A DNA stretch of 39,433 nt from assembly GCA_022775085.1 (NCBI GenBank), contig JALFJQ010000070.1, forward strand, positions 1-39,433, given 5' to 3'. The stretch comes from Clostridiales bacterium (GTDB lineage Bacteria > Bacillota > Clostridia > Oscillospirales > Oscillospiraceae). Every line of letters begins with the position of its first letter. The first letter of the stretch is position 1. A program made the translations under genes and the position numbers. The notes under the pieces are model-generated. The model was not told the DNA's origin. It worked only from the letters and a program-made list of their open reading frames with translations, and searched no databases. Below are positions 8,136-16,964 of the stretch, in pieces.

Positions 8136-9503
8136 TTATGCCCCGACAAAAGCGCCCTGCTCCCGCAGAATTGCCCGCAGCCGGGAAACATCCACATCCC
8201 TAGGCCGGATGCACTCCGCCGCCGCCAGCGCCGCCGCCGTACCCGCCGCCTGACCGAAGGCCATGCACGAGGGCATCATGCGGATGGCGGAGCCGGCCAT
8301 GGCATCGGCGGAAATGGCCCGTCCCGCAACCAGCAGGTTGTCTGCGCCTTTGGGCACCAGACAGAGGTAGGGAACCGTGAAGTAGGGCTTGGTGGGAACA
8401 TGAAGGGTGCCGCCCGGATTGGTCTTGTTGTGGGTGTCCATATTGGTAGCCATGCATGCGATGGCATCCGGATGCACCACGCAGTCAAAAACCTCCTGTC
8501 CGGTGAGCTTATACTCTCCCTCGATATGCCGGGTTTCCCGGATGCCGATGGTGTCGGCGGTAGCCAGAAGCCGGGCATTTTCAAAGCCGGGGGCGTGTTT
8601 TTTCAGGAAGCGGAAAATGTGCTCGCACTGCTCCTGACCTACCATGGTGGCACGGGTCAGGTCTTCGGTTTTCGTGGCGTCCACGTTCAGAATGCGGCTG
8701 CAATTGATACGGAATTGCCCGGGGTCAACATCCTCGAAGACGCAGATTTCCGCTCTGGGGAAATCCCCCCAATCCTCGGGATAGGCTTTGATGAGCCAAC
8801 TGAAAGGGCCGAAGAAGGGTCGGATCTCTTCCCGGTGGGCCTTCATGTCGGCGCTGACCGCGGCGGTATCTACATTGCCCACCCGCAGGAACAGGGAAGC
8901 CGGCTGTACATTTCCGTCTACCTCACTGCCCAGCACAAAAGGAACGCCGGCCCGGGCGGCCACATCCGCGTCACCAGTGCAGTCGATGACAATTTTCGCC
9001 TCAATCACAGACAGGCCGTCCTTGTTGGCAACCACAACGCCGGTGATTTGGCTTCCTTCTGTAAGAACCTGAACAAACTGGGTGTGCAGCAGCAGCTCCG
9101 CACCGGACTCCCGGAGCATACGCATACCGATGAGCTTGAAAGCATCCGCCTTAAAAGGCCCTACGTTGTTGTGTCCGATGCGAAAAAAGCTGGAGCAGGA
9201 CTGCTCGTTATGAACCTGGCCGGGATGGATGGCACCGCCGATCTCCACCATTCTGTTCACAAGTTCCTCGAAAATACCCCGAATCACCATCGTTTCGCCG
9301 GTGGAATCATAGCTGGTCATAAAGGGGCCCACCATGCCGGCAGTTGCCATGCCCCCGATGCAGCCAAGAGCGTCAAATACCAGTGTCTTCGCGCCGTTCC
9401 GGGCAGCAGCCACCGCCGCGCCCAAACCGGCCGGGCCGGCGCCTGCAACCACCACGTCCACGCTCCGGATTACCGGAAGCTCCTGCTGAAAATGCACAGA
9501 CAT
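8136..9503 (-). CDS. FAD-dependent oxidoreductase (PF12831-like), paralog 3
   Basis: A 455-residue FAD_oxidored protein. FAD-binding marks are GAGPAG at residues 21-26, the GG turn in CIGGMATAG, IDCTGDADVAA in the middle, and the closing SCMAFGQAAGTAAAL. It is predicted cytosolic. The MATAGMVGPFM stretch resembles the sixth paralog at 22832 more than the GGN-type paralogs, so two sub-branches are present in one locus. AGGAGG precedes the ATG. It is the first gene after the solute-binding protein, separated from it by a strong hairpin, and so is probably expressed at a lower level than the binding protein. Substrate unknown. Confidence 0.85.
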   Translation of the reverse strand: MSVHFQQELPVIRSVDVVVAGAGPAGLGAAVAAARNGAKTLVFDALGCIGGMATAGMVGPFMTSYDSTGETMVIRGIFEELVNRMVEIGGAIHPGQVHNEQSCSSFFRIGHNNVGPFKADAFKLIGMRMLRESGAELLLHTQFVQVLTEGSQITGVVVANKDGLSVIEAKIVIDCTGDADVAARAGVPFVLGSEVDGNVQPASLFLRVGNVDTAAVSADMKAHREEIRPFFGPFSWLIKAYPEDWGDFPRAEICVFEDVDPGQFRINCSRILNVDATKTEDLTRATMVGQEQCEHIFRFLKKHAPGFENARLLATADTIGIRETRHIEGEYKLTGQEVFDCVVHPDAIACMATNMDTHNKTNPGGTLHVPTKPYFTVPYLCLVPKGADNLLVAGRAISADAMAGSAIRMMPSCMAFGQAAGTAAALAAAECIRPRDVDVSRLRAILREQGAFVGA

Positions 9504-9519
9504 AATTAACCTCCTGCTC

Positions 9520-9559
9520 CCGCAAATGGCGGGATTCCGAGGAACCCCGCCATTTGCGG
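9520..9559 (-). terminator. 19-bp hairpin between binding-protein gene and downstream operon
   Basis: CCGCAAATGGCGGG pairs with CCCGCCATTTGCGG, and the stem continues past one mismatch to a tight loop. On the minus strand it follows the binding-protein stop by about 11 nt and is followed by the next gene's ribosome-binding site instead of a T run. This suggests a 3'-end stabiliser or partial terminator, as is common after binding-protein genes. Confidence 0.7.
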
Positions 9560-9570
9560 ATTAAAATATA

Positions 9571-11157
9571 TTACTTGTTGCTGTCGTAGTAGGCCTGCAG
9601 CTCGGCGCGAACCTCTTCGCCGCCGGCGTTGGTCCAGTCACTGGTGAAGGTCTTCAGATCACCGATGGTACGGATACCGGCCATGACCTGCAGCAGATAG
9701 TCCTTCAGATCGTTGAACAGGGTGGTGTTGTACTTGGAGTAAGCCTCGGTAGCGGGCTTGAACTTGAACTCGTTGGTCACGAACTCGATCCGGTTGGTGT
9801 CAGCGTTGACGGTGACCGCGGAGAAGGCGTGCCACTGGGAGGCGGACTTACGGACACGGGCGGGCCACAACTCGGAGCCCCAGGTGGCGGAGGTAACATC
9901 CAAGTACCAGTAGGAGTTGCCGCGCTCTTCCGCGAAGATGGGGTTGATGGGATCGATCTTGCCGTTGGCATCGTAGTTGAAGTGGACACCCTCGTCGCCG
10001 ATGGTGATGTGCAGATCGTCCTTGATGCGCAGGTTCCACCAGTTCACCACGTCAGCGGCGTTCTTGGAGGACTTGGGAATGCAGGTAACGAAGTTGAAAG
10101 CGGTGGTCTCCATGTACTTGCAGGTGCCGTCGGGGCCGGACAGGGCGGAAATGTAGCCGATGTCGTCCCAGGTCAGCTTCAGGTTCTCCATCAGAGCGGG
10201 CATGGCGTAGTCACCCAGGCCACGGTTGCCGCAGCAGATGATGGTCTTGCCGGAAGAGAACTTCTCCTTCAGAGTGGCTTCGGTGTTGACGGCCCAGTCA
10301 GGATCAATCAGGCCTTCCTTGTACAGCTTGCTCATGAACTCCACCATCTTGGGGAAGTTCTCATGCTCGGTCATGTAAATGACCTTGCCCTCATCGTTAA
10401 CCATCCAGTCGGAGTAGATGCCGAAAGCGGCGGTGATGGTCTTGGGGATAGCCCAGGCCTCATTGGCCTCAGATGCCTGATAGAAGGGGCCGGACAGGAT
10501 GATATACTGATCGCCGTAGAACTTCTTCAGAGTTACCAGCATATCATAGAACTCATCAATGGTGGTGGGCATTTCGGTGATGCCGGCAGCCTCGCACAGA
10601 TCCTTACGGGCGACCATGAAGTTCGCGATTTCGTGGTCGGCCGGATACATATAGGGAACAGCGTAGATGTGGCCGTCCTCGCCCCGCAGAGCGTTCCAGA
10701 CATCTTCGGAATGGCCGGAGTTCAGAATGTCCTGACCATAGACCTCCAGCAGATCATCCAGGGGCTGCAGGGCACCCTGGGCAACCAGGGTGCGGAACTG
10801 GTTGATGGTCACGTTGACAGCGTCATAGTCCGCGCCGCCGGAAATGTCCATCAGCAGCTTCTCGTCCGCGTTTTCGGCGGGGAGCATGAAGTACTCCACA
10901 TGATAACCGGTGGATTCCTCCAGGACCTTCGCGTTGATATCGGTGTTGGGATCAAATGCGGTGTTGTAGCCCAGGCGCTTCAGGGTCACATTGCCGGGGC
11001 CTTTGAGCGCGGGGACTTCGGGCGCGGCCTGCTGTCCGCCGCTGCTGGCGGAGTCAGTGGTGTTTGCGGGCTTGGTTTCCGTAGTGGCCTTGCTGCCGCA
11101 GGCGGTCATACTCAGGATCATAACCAAGCAGAGGAACAGCGCGAATACCTTTTTCAT
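9571..11157 (-). CDS. Extracellular solute-binding lipoprotein of an LplA/YtcQ-type ABC importer
   Basis: A 528-residue lipoprotein. The N-terminus is a signal peptide with lipobox LSMTAC, lipidated at C20, followed by a Thr/Ser-rich linker. The length (over 500 residues) and overall pattern fit family-1 solute-binding proteins that pair with LplB/LplC permeases and deliver oligosaccharides or related glycosides. It would be anchored outside the membrane and capture the substrate. It lies directly downstream of both permease genes. The ATP-binding subunit is absent here, which is usual for this class, where a shared MsmK-like ATPase elsewhere serves several importers. The ligand is unknown. 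The following hairpin probably raises its expression relative to the enzymes. Confidence 0.88.
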   Translation of the reverse strand: MKKVFALFLCLVMILSMTACGSKATTETKPANTTDSASSGGQQAAPEVPALKGPGNVTLKRLGYNTAFDPNTDINAKVLEESTGYHVEYFMLPAENADEKLLMDISGGADYDAVNVTINQFRTLVAQGALQPLDDLLEVYGQDILNSGHSEDVWNALRGEDGHIYAVPYMYPADHEIANFMVARKDLCEAAGITEMPTTIDEFYDMLVTLKKFYGDQYIILSGPFYQASEANEAWAIPKTITAAFGIYSDWMVNDEGKVIYMTEHENFPKMVEFMSKLYKEGLIDPDWAVNTEATLKEKFSSGKTIICCGNRGLGDYAMPALMENLKLTWDDIGYISALSGPDGTCKYMETTAFNFVTCIPKSSKNAADVVNWWNLRIKDDLHITIGDEGVHFNYDANGKIDPINPIFAEERGNSYWYLDVTSATWGSELWPARVRKSASQWHAFSAVTVNADTNRIEFVTNEFKFKPATEAYSKYNTTLFNDLKDYLLQVMAGIRTIGDLKTFTSDWTNAGGEEVRAELQAYYDSNK

Positions 11158-11231
11158 CTCGAGATCTCCTTCGTTTTAAGATTTGGGCGTTTGCCCGGTT
11201 TATTTAACTGCACCGTGCAGTAAAATACGGA

Positions 11232-12158
11232 TTAGCCCTTGACAGAGCCGATGGTGATGCCTTTGATCAGGAACCGCTGCACCAGAGGATACAGGGCGAT
11301 GATGGGGATGATGGACAGGGTGACCGCTGCGGCGGTCAGACCCTCCGCGGTGATGTTGCTGGACAGGCTGCTGGTGGTCAGGCCGCCGCTGGTCAGATTC
11401 TCCAGGAAGCCGGCGCCGCTGTTGATGAGGTCGTACAGGTAAACCTGCAGGGTCTTCATGGAGGTGGACTGGGTGTACATCATGGCGTGGAAGTAGTTAT
11501 TCCAGTAGTTGATGGCATACAGCAGCGTGACGGTGGCGATGACCGGGGTGGACATGGGACAGACGATGGAAACCAGTATTCTCAGATCTCCCGCGCCGTC
11601 GATGCGGGCGGATTCCTCGATGGTCTCGGGGAGGCCCTCAAAATAGTTCTTGACGATGAACATATTGAACTGGACGATGGCGAAGGGCAGAATCAGCGCC
11701 GCGTAGGTATCCAGAATGCCCAGCATCTGAACCACCATGTAGGCCGGCACGATGCCGCCGAAGAACACCATGGAGAACACATACAGCAGTGTCACCGGAC
11801 GGCGGCCCCGGAAGGAGGGCTTTGACAGGGGGTAGGCGGTGCTGATGCTGACCACCACGGAGATGAAGGTGCCGACGATCGTAACAATCAGGGTGTTTTT
11901 CAGAGCGGTAAAGAACTGCGTCTCAAACAGAATGTAGCGGATGGTTTCCAGCTGGAACCCTCTGGGCCAGAACCAGACCGCGCCCTGGGCCACATATGTG
12001 CCCTTGCTGAAGGCTTTGCTGACCACATGCAGGCAAGGCAGGATCGCGATGAGTGCGAAAATGGTCATCAGAACATAAGCGAGGCCCGTTACAAATTTTT
12101 CACTGGCATCCAGGGCGATACCTTTATGCTTTCTTTTTTTCAGAATTTTATTTGGCAT
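11232..12158 (-). CDS. ABC sugar transporter permease, LplC/YtcP type
   Basis: A 308-residue inner-membrane permease with six predicted spans. The binding-protein-dependent EAA loop is visible as EESARIDGAGDLRILVSIVC, which contacts the ATPase. The C-terminal LIKGITIGSVKG is typical of YtcP/LplC proteins. I place the start at the ATG at 12158 because AAGGAGG lies 9 nt upstream; the longer reading from 12179 would begin inside that site. It begins 14 nt after the partner permease gene and precedes the binding protein. Confidence 0.88.
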   Translation of the reverse strand: MPNKILKKRKHKGIALDASEKFVTGLAYVLMTIFALIAILPCLHVVSKAFSKGTYVAQGAVWFWPRGFQLETIRYILFETQFFTALKNTLIVTIVGTFISVVVSISTAYPLSKPSFRGRRPVTLLYVFSMVFFGGIVPAYMVVQMLGILDTYAALILPFAIVQFNMFIVKNYFEGLPETIEESARIDGAGDLRILVSIVCPMSTPVIATVTLLYAINYWNNYFHAMMYTQSTSMKTLQVYLYDLINSGAGFLENLTSGGLTTSSLSSNITAEGLTAAAVTLSIIPIIALYPLVQRFLIKGITIGSVKG

Positions 12159-12172
12159 AACCGGGAACCTCC

Positions 12173-13162
12173 TTACCAAATGCTTCTGCCCAGCGTCTTC
12201 TTGCTAACGGTGTTGGCGCCGACAATCAGGACGAAGGCAACCACCGCGTTAAACAGTCCCAGGGCCGTTGCCAGCGAGAAGTCCGCCTGGCCCAGACCGA
12301 TGCGGTAGACATAGGTTTCGATGATGTCGGCCACATCGTAGACCGAGGGGTTGTAGAACACCAGAACCTGCTCGAAGCCGGTGGTCAGGATGTAGCCGAC
12401 CTTCATAATCAGCATCAGGACGATGGTGGGCAGCAGGCCGGGCAGCGTAATGTTCAGAATCTGCTGGAACTTGTTGGCGCCGTCCATCTTTGCCGCCTCG
12501 TAAAGAGTGGGATCGATACCTGTGATGGCTGCCAGGTAAATCACTGTGTTATAGCCAACCTCCTTCCAGCCCTCCGTGAATACCAGGATACTCCGGAAGA
12601 CTCCCTGATCGCCGAAAAAGTTGATGCGTTCACCGCCCAGAGCGCTGATAAGGCTGTTGACAATGCCGTAGGAGCCAAGCAGGGAATAGAAGATACCGAA
12701 GATCAGAACCCAGGAGAAGAAGTAGGGTACATAGATCATGGTCTGGCACAGCTTCTGGTAGATGCGGCAGCGGATCTCGTTGAGCAGGATTGCGCACAGG
12801 ATGGGGATGGGGAACAGCCACAGAATTTTCAGGAAGTTGATGACCAGCGTATTGCGCAGAACCTTGGCAAACTGGGAGCTGCCAAACAGCTTTCTGAAAT
12901 GCTTGAAGCCTACCCAGGCGCTTTCCGTGATGGCTTTCCAGGGCGTTTCCGCCGCAAACATCTTGTAGTCCTTAAACGCAATCTGCAGGCCCCACAAAGG
13001 AAGCAGCTTATAAACAAACAGGAAGAACAGACCGGGAATCAACATTGCATACAGCACCCAGTGCTGTCTGAAATAGTTTGCCATGCTGAGGCACTTTCGC
13101 GTGAGTGGCGAGGCGGTTCCGGCATTGCGGCTTGCCAACGCGTTCGCAGGCGGTTGTTTCAT
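12173..13162 (-). CDS. ABC sugar transporter permease, LplB type
   Basis: A 329-residue permease, the first gene of the long minus-strand unit. About six spans follow a basic, Ala-rich N-terminus. LplB-like features are YFRQHWVLYAMLIPG at the first span, the EAA loop YEAAKMDGANKFQQILNITL, and the end NTVSKKTLGRSIW. The start at 13162 has AAAGGAG 6 nt upstream. The in-frame codon at 13198 has no such site. A promoter candidate lies about 60 nt upstream. It forms a heterodimer with the downstream permease. Confidence 0.88.
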   Translation of the reverse strand: MKQPPANALASRNAGTASPLTRKCLSMANYFRQHWVLYAMLIPGLFFLFVYKLLPLWGLQIAFKDYKMFAAETPWKAITESAWVGFKHFRKLFGSSQFAKVLRNTLVINFLKILWLFPIPILCAILLNEIRCRIYQKLCQTMIYVPYFFSWVLIFGIFYSLLGSYGIVNSLISALGGERINFFGDQGVFRSILVFTEGWKEVGYNTVIYLAAITGIDPTLYEAAKMDGANKFQQILNITLPGLLPTIVLMLIMKVGYILTTGFEQVLVFYNPSVYDVADIIETYVYRIGLGQADFSLATALGLFNAVVAFVLIVGANTVSKKTLGRSIW

Positions 13163-13218
13163 GTGTTTCGCTCCTTTTCTCGGAATTGTTTCAAGCACTT
13201 TCGTAATCTTGTGGATTC

Positions 13219-13247
13219 ATCTTAGCACTAAAATCGCACAGAGTAAA
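13219..13247 (-). promoter_or_regulatory. Candidate promoter of the transporter/oxidoreductase operon
   Basis: On the minus strand TTTACT (-35) and TAAGAT (-10) are 17 nt apart, about 60 nt upstream of the LplB-type start. A TTGAACA motif lies further upstream at about 13269-13276. Confidence 0.5.
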
Positions 13248-13310
13248 TGTCTCAATTCTATGATTCGTTGTTCAAAATTTCGGATTTGTTGTGCTATTAT
13301 TACAAGTAGT

Positions 13311-13355
13311 ATTAAAAACAACGTCCGGTATTGTGCATAGTACACAACACCGGAC
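13311..13355 (-). terminator. Terminator of the FAD oxidoreductase pair
   Basis: GTCCGGT (13323-13329) pairs with ACCGGAC (13349-13355); an inner TTGTG/CACAA stem follows one mismatch. On the minus strand a GTTGTTTTT tract follows. Confidence 0.75.
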
Positions 13356-13396
13356 AGGAGTGTTTTGCCTGTTTGCTTCGATGCTGAGAGTGGGGA

Positions 13397-15298
13397 TCAG
13401 TAAACGCGAACCTCAAATACACGGGCATCCGCCGCGCCGTTGGTGGCATCCACACGGATCTGCACCCGGTCCGCTGTGACGTTGGGAACCTCCAGAATAT
13501 TCAGCCGCTGGTAGTTGCCGGCAACTTGCGTTGTCCAAACCGGTTCGCCGGAAAGGCTGGCGGTAACCGTATAGTCTTTCAGAAGGGTGGGTGCCACACC
13601 CACCGGCTCCTTTTCCAGGAACGCCTTGGACACGGAGATGCACCGCTCCTCGGACAAGTCGGGATCCAGAGTCAGCCGGATCTGACGAATTTGCACGGGA
13701 CGCTTCCAGTCAAGACGCAGCCACTGGCCCGCCGCCCGCGGGGAATTGCTGCACCAGAGATTGGATTGACCGCCCTCCTCACTGCGGGCGATGCCGCTGA
13801 GCACCTGCGCCGCCTCGAAGCCGGACTTCTGGGAGGAAGCCTCCACCGATGCCTCCCGGGCAAGATCCGCCGGGTCCTCGTTGCGCTGGCCGGGGATATA
13901 GCAGTCATTTTTCAGCAGCTCCTGCTGTAATTCGCGGATGTGGGTCTGACCGAAGGCTATGGGGGACAGGCCCAGCCGGACAGCCATAGCCGCCGCGGTG
14001 CCGGCCGCCTCGCCGCCCACGGCGCAGGTGCCCATGACGCGGGTGGAACCCATAGCCAGCTTGGACGCGCTGATATTTCTGCCCGCCATCATCAGGTTGG
14101 TGATGGTGCGGGAGCAGTAACAGCCGTAGGGGATTGTATATAGGCCGGGGAAGCTGCGCACACGGGAGGGAATCTGGCCCTTGGCCCGGAAGCCTCCCGC
14201 AACGTGCTCATCCATGGGCCAGCCGCCGTAGGCTACCGCGTCCGAATGCCGGGAATTGGCCAGAATCTCCTGCTCGGTCAGAATGTGGCTGCCCAGCAGG
14301 CGGCGGCTCTCCCGGGTTCCCGGCAGATTGCCCACCCACACCAGCTCGTAGTTCTCGGCACCGTGGTCACCGCCGTTTTTGATGTGATCCCACACGCCGT
14401 AGATGGTGCGGTACAGCTCCCAGCGGATGTCCTCTGCCTGACCGATGATGTCCGTCCAGTCGCCGCCCAGCTCAATCCACCAGTAGCCGGACTTGACATC
14501 GTATTTTTCAACCAATTGGTCGGCGTGGTCGGCGTAGTCCTCGTCCGGGCCCAGCACCACCACATCGTCCGCGTCGTGGTAGACCACGATGTCGCCGTGG
14601 TAGCGGTGGACGAAGTCGCTTTCGTCCAGCGTGCAGGCCCAGCTGGGTTTGGTGAATTTCACCGGATGGCCCCGGTCCTCGGCGACAAAGTAGATGGTAT
14701 TGCCCATGGTTTCGCCGTCCGCCGCGGTGGGGGCATCCTTTTCACCGTAGGTACGGCAGTCCTCCCGGCCGATGGCGTACTCCGCCCCGGCGAAATAGCC
14801 CAGAGTTCCGTTGCCTGTGCAGTCCAGGTAGATACGGCCCTTCAGGCCGAACCGCTTTTCGGTGGTCATCTGGTAGCAGTCCACCCATTGAATCTCCTGA
14901 CCGTCGGAGTGGACCGTCTCCATGGTGGTGTTCATATAGACGGTCAGATTCTCGGTCCGCATGGCGGCGGACCACAGAACACCGTCCCAGATGGAATAGT
15001 TGTAGCTGTCGTTGAGATATTTGTTTTCCAGCTGCAGCTCCATCAAAATGCCTGTTTCCGCGGCGTTTTTCTTGCCCCAGTGGCAGGATGCGCCGGAAAT
15101 GTGCATACGGGTTTCGGAGCTGGCGTTGCCGCCGAAGACGCTTCGGTCCTGTACCAGCACAGTCTTTGCGCCCTCCCGGGCAGAGGCAATGGCCGCGCAC
15201 AAACCACTCATGCCGCCGCCGATGACAACGACCTCAAATTCCTGCATGACCGGGGGATTCAGGGAGGGTGCGGGGATTTCCTGAATGAAATGCTCCAT
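13397..15298 (-). CDS. FAD-dependent oxidoreductase, long form with C-terminal beta-rich domain, paralog 4
   Basis: A 633-residue protein and the closest relative in this window of the 615-residue paralog at 4349. The FAD core shows GGGMSG at residues 27-32, the GGNASSETRMH segment and LDCTGNGTLGYFAG. The sequences YWWIELGGDWTDII, YGVWDHIKNGGDHG and GTCAVGGEAAGTAAAMAV recur in both long forms. Residues from about 470 onward form the extra beta-rich module, ending ARVFEVRVY. A short acidic insert near residues 245-265 is specific to this copy. AAGGAG precedes the start. It lies 22 nt downstream of the short paralog at 15321, repeating the long/short pairing seen at 3033-6196. Cytosolic; reaction unknown. 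Confidence 0.85.
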   Translation of the reverse strand: MEHFIQEIPAPSLNPPVMQEFEVVVIGGGMSGLCAAIASAREGAKTVLVQDRSVFGGNASSETRMHISGASCHWGKKNAAETGILMELQLENKYLNDSYNYSIWDGVLWSAAMRTENLTVYMNTTMETVHSDGQEIQWVDCYQMTTEKRFGLKGRIYLDCTGNGTLGYFAGAEYAIGREDCRTYGEKDAPTAADGETMGNTIYFVAEDRGHPVKFTKPSWACTLDESDFVHRYHGDIVVYHDADDVVVLGPDEDYADHADQLVEKYDVKSGYWWIELGGDWTDIIGQAEDIRWELYRTIYGVWDHIKNGGDHGAENYELVWVGNLPGTRESRRLLGSHILTEQEILANSRHSDAVAYGGWPMDEHVAGGFRAKGQIPSRVRSFPGLYTIPYGCYCSRTITNLMMAGRNISASKLAMGSTRVMGTCAVGGEAAGTAAAMAVRLGLSPIAFGQTHIRELQQELLKNDCYIPGQRNEDPADLAREASVEASSQKSGFEAAQVLSGIARSEEGGQSNLWCSNSPRAAGQWLRLDWKRPVQIRQIRLTLDPDLSEERCISVSKAFLEKEPVGVAPTLLKDYTVTASLSGEPVWTTQVAGNYQRLNILEVPNVTADRVQIRVDATNGAADARVFEVRVY

Positions 15299-15320
15299 GT
15301 TCGCTTCTCCTTATTCTGCT

Positions 15321-16721
15321 TCAGACGGTGGGGTATGTACCTGCGGCATCGGGGGACGGCTCCAGCATCACGCCGTCCGCCCGTAGGATTGCGCGCAGCT
15401 GGGATACATCGATCTGCCCCGGCTGGCAGTTCTGTTTGACTGCCATAGCCGCCGCAACACCGGCGCCCTGGCCCATGGCCATCAGCGGCGGCATGACACG
15501 CAGGGAGGACATGGCCACGGAATCCATAGAGCCGCAGCGTCCGGCGAACATCAGGTTGGAAATATCTTTGGAAACGGTGGAGCCGTAAGGGATGCCGTAG
15601 GGCATGACCTTCTTGACGATGGTGCTGGCACCGCCGCCGTCATGGATGTCGATGATGTAGGAGCCGATACCGATGGTGGTCTCATCGATCACACCGCTGA
15701 GCAGGTCCTCTTCCGTCAGGGTGTCGATGCCGTGGAAGCGGCGGGTTTCCCGGATACCCAGGAAGGGGTAGAACCGCACAAGCCGGGCATTCCCGAAGCC
15801 GGGCATATACTGGCGCAGAACCTCAATGAGCTTCAGGTTTTGCAGGTGGCCGTCGATGGTGGCCCGGGTCAGATCCCGGACGTCACTGCCGTCCACACCC
15901 ATGTGGCGGGTACAGTTCAGGTTGACCCGTCCGGGGGTCAGGGTCTGAATGGAGATCAGCGTATCCCGGTCAACGGGCAGAATGCCCTGCTCCTTCAGAC
16001 GAGTGAACATCTGCCGGAAGGCGACCACCACATGGTGGTCGGGATTGGTGCGGTAATAGCTGGCATCGTAATGAGGTCCGACCTCGATGGTGGGCGCCAG
16101 AACGGTCTCCTCCGGGTGCTCCGCCAGATAGTCCACCAGTTCCTTCTCGTTGACACCGTCCACGGTGCACATCAGCGTGGGCGGCTGCAATTTACCCGTC
16201 CCCTTCTGACCCATTTCAAAGGTGGCGCCGGCCAGATACCCCACGTCGCCGTCGCCGGTGGCGTCGATGAACACACTAGCGCTGACCTCGATTCTGCGGC
16301 CCTTGCCGAAGAGGGTCACGGACTGAATCCTGCCGTTTTCCACATTGGTGTCGATGACCTGGGTGTACAGCAGAATGTCAACCCCGGCCTCCGCGCACTT
16401 TTCGAAGGCCACGACCTTGAAGACCTCCTCGTCGTAGATCGTGACGGAGTCGTGCATGGGGCACCAGTGGTGAGGGCTGCAGGCACCCTTCTCGGTCAGG
16501 GCATCCACAAATTCCTGAGCGATACCCCGGATGACCTGATTCCCGTACAGATCCAGATATCCCAGCAGGGGCAGACCCAGCGTCAGATTACCCCCCAGAT
16601 AGCCGTTCTTTTCCACCAGCAGCACCTTTACGCCCTGTCGGGCTGCCGCGATGGCGGCGGGCAGTCCGCCGGGGCCGCCGCCGGCGACGACCACATCATA
16701 AGTCAGTGTTTCCAGCTTCAT
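15321..16721 (-). CDS. FAD-dependent oxidoreductase, short form (PF12831-like), paralog 5
   Basis: A 466-residue FAD_oxidored protein. GGGPGG lies at residues 14-19, GGNLTLGLPLLG follows the second strand, IDATGDGDVGYLAG is mid-protein, and MAMGQGAGVAAAMAV closes the FAD site. The GGNLTLG motif matches paralog 1, so these two short forms belong together, each beside a long form. The ATG at 16721 has AGGAGG upstream. It heads its own minus-strand unit, divergent from the response regulator across 243 bp, which makes it a likely direct target of that regulator. Confidence 0.85.
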   Translation of the reverse strand: MKLETLTYDVVVAGGGPGGLPAAIAAARQGVKVLLVEKNGYLGGNLTLGLPLLGYLDLYGNQVIRGIAQEFVDALTEKGACSPHHWCPMHDSVTIYDEEVFKVVAFEKCAEAGVDILLYTQVIDTNVENGRIQSVTLFGKGRRIEVSASVFIDATGDGDVGYLAGATFEMGQKGTGKLQPPTLMCTVDGVNEKELVDYLAEHPEETVLAPTIEVGPHYDASYYRTNPDHHVVVAFRQMFTRLKEQGILPVDRDTLISIQTLTPGRVNLNCTRHMGVDGSDVRDLTRATIDGHLQNLKLIEVLRQYMPGFGNARLVRFYPFLGIRETRRFHGIDTLTEEDLLSGVIDETTIGIGSYIIDIHDGGGASTIVKKVMPYGIPYGSTVSKDISNLMFAGRCGSMDSVAMSSLRVMPPLMAMGQGAGVAAAMAVKQNCQPGQIDVSQLRAILRADGVMLEPSPDAAGTYPTV

Positions 16722-16837
16722 TGCATTGTCCTCCTATATTTTATACCATGCGATGATATTTGCAAATTGTGGATATTACACATAATCATCTTATGCTATT
16801 ACCATTTTTCTGTCAATGTTCCTAATGTTTGATGTGA

Positions 16838-16876
16838 TGTTCAATTGTATTGTCTTTCTCAGGCTCCGAGTTGAAC
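16838..16876. promoter_or_regulatory. Inverted GTTCAA / TTGAAC motif in the divergent control region
   Basis: GTTCAA at 16839-16844 and TTGAAC at 16871-16876 flank 26 nt just upstream of the regulator promoter. TGTTCAATT recurs upstream of the dehydrogenase at 20631, and TGTTCAA upstream of the transporter operon. Candidate binding site for the AraC-type regulator; inference only. Confidence 0.3.
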
Positions 16877-16878
16877 GG

Positions 16879-16907
16879 TTGACAAATTTTTTCGCTTCGG
16901 TTATTTT
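16879..16907 (+). promoter_or_regulatory. Promoter of the two-component regulator genes
   Basis: Consensus -35 TTGACA, a 17-nt spacer and -10 TATTTT, about 55 nt upstream of the start codon. Confidence 0.65.
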
Positions 16908-16964
16908 ATGAACAGGAAAGCATACCGCCCTGCGTTTTGTCTGCGTGAGATAAGGAGGCAGAAT

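Noticed and set aside
4349..15298. Naming the long FAD oxidoreductases as xanthan lyases
   Set aside because: Some relatives carry that label, but the sequence shows a FAD-binding oxidoreductase core and no polysaccharide-lyase domain.
8121..15439. Several long + strand frames opposite the FAD oxidoreductases and binding protein
   Set aside because: Each mirrors a real minus-strand gene, lacks domain features, and shows the same low-complexity composition.
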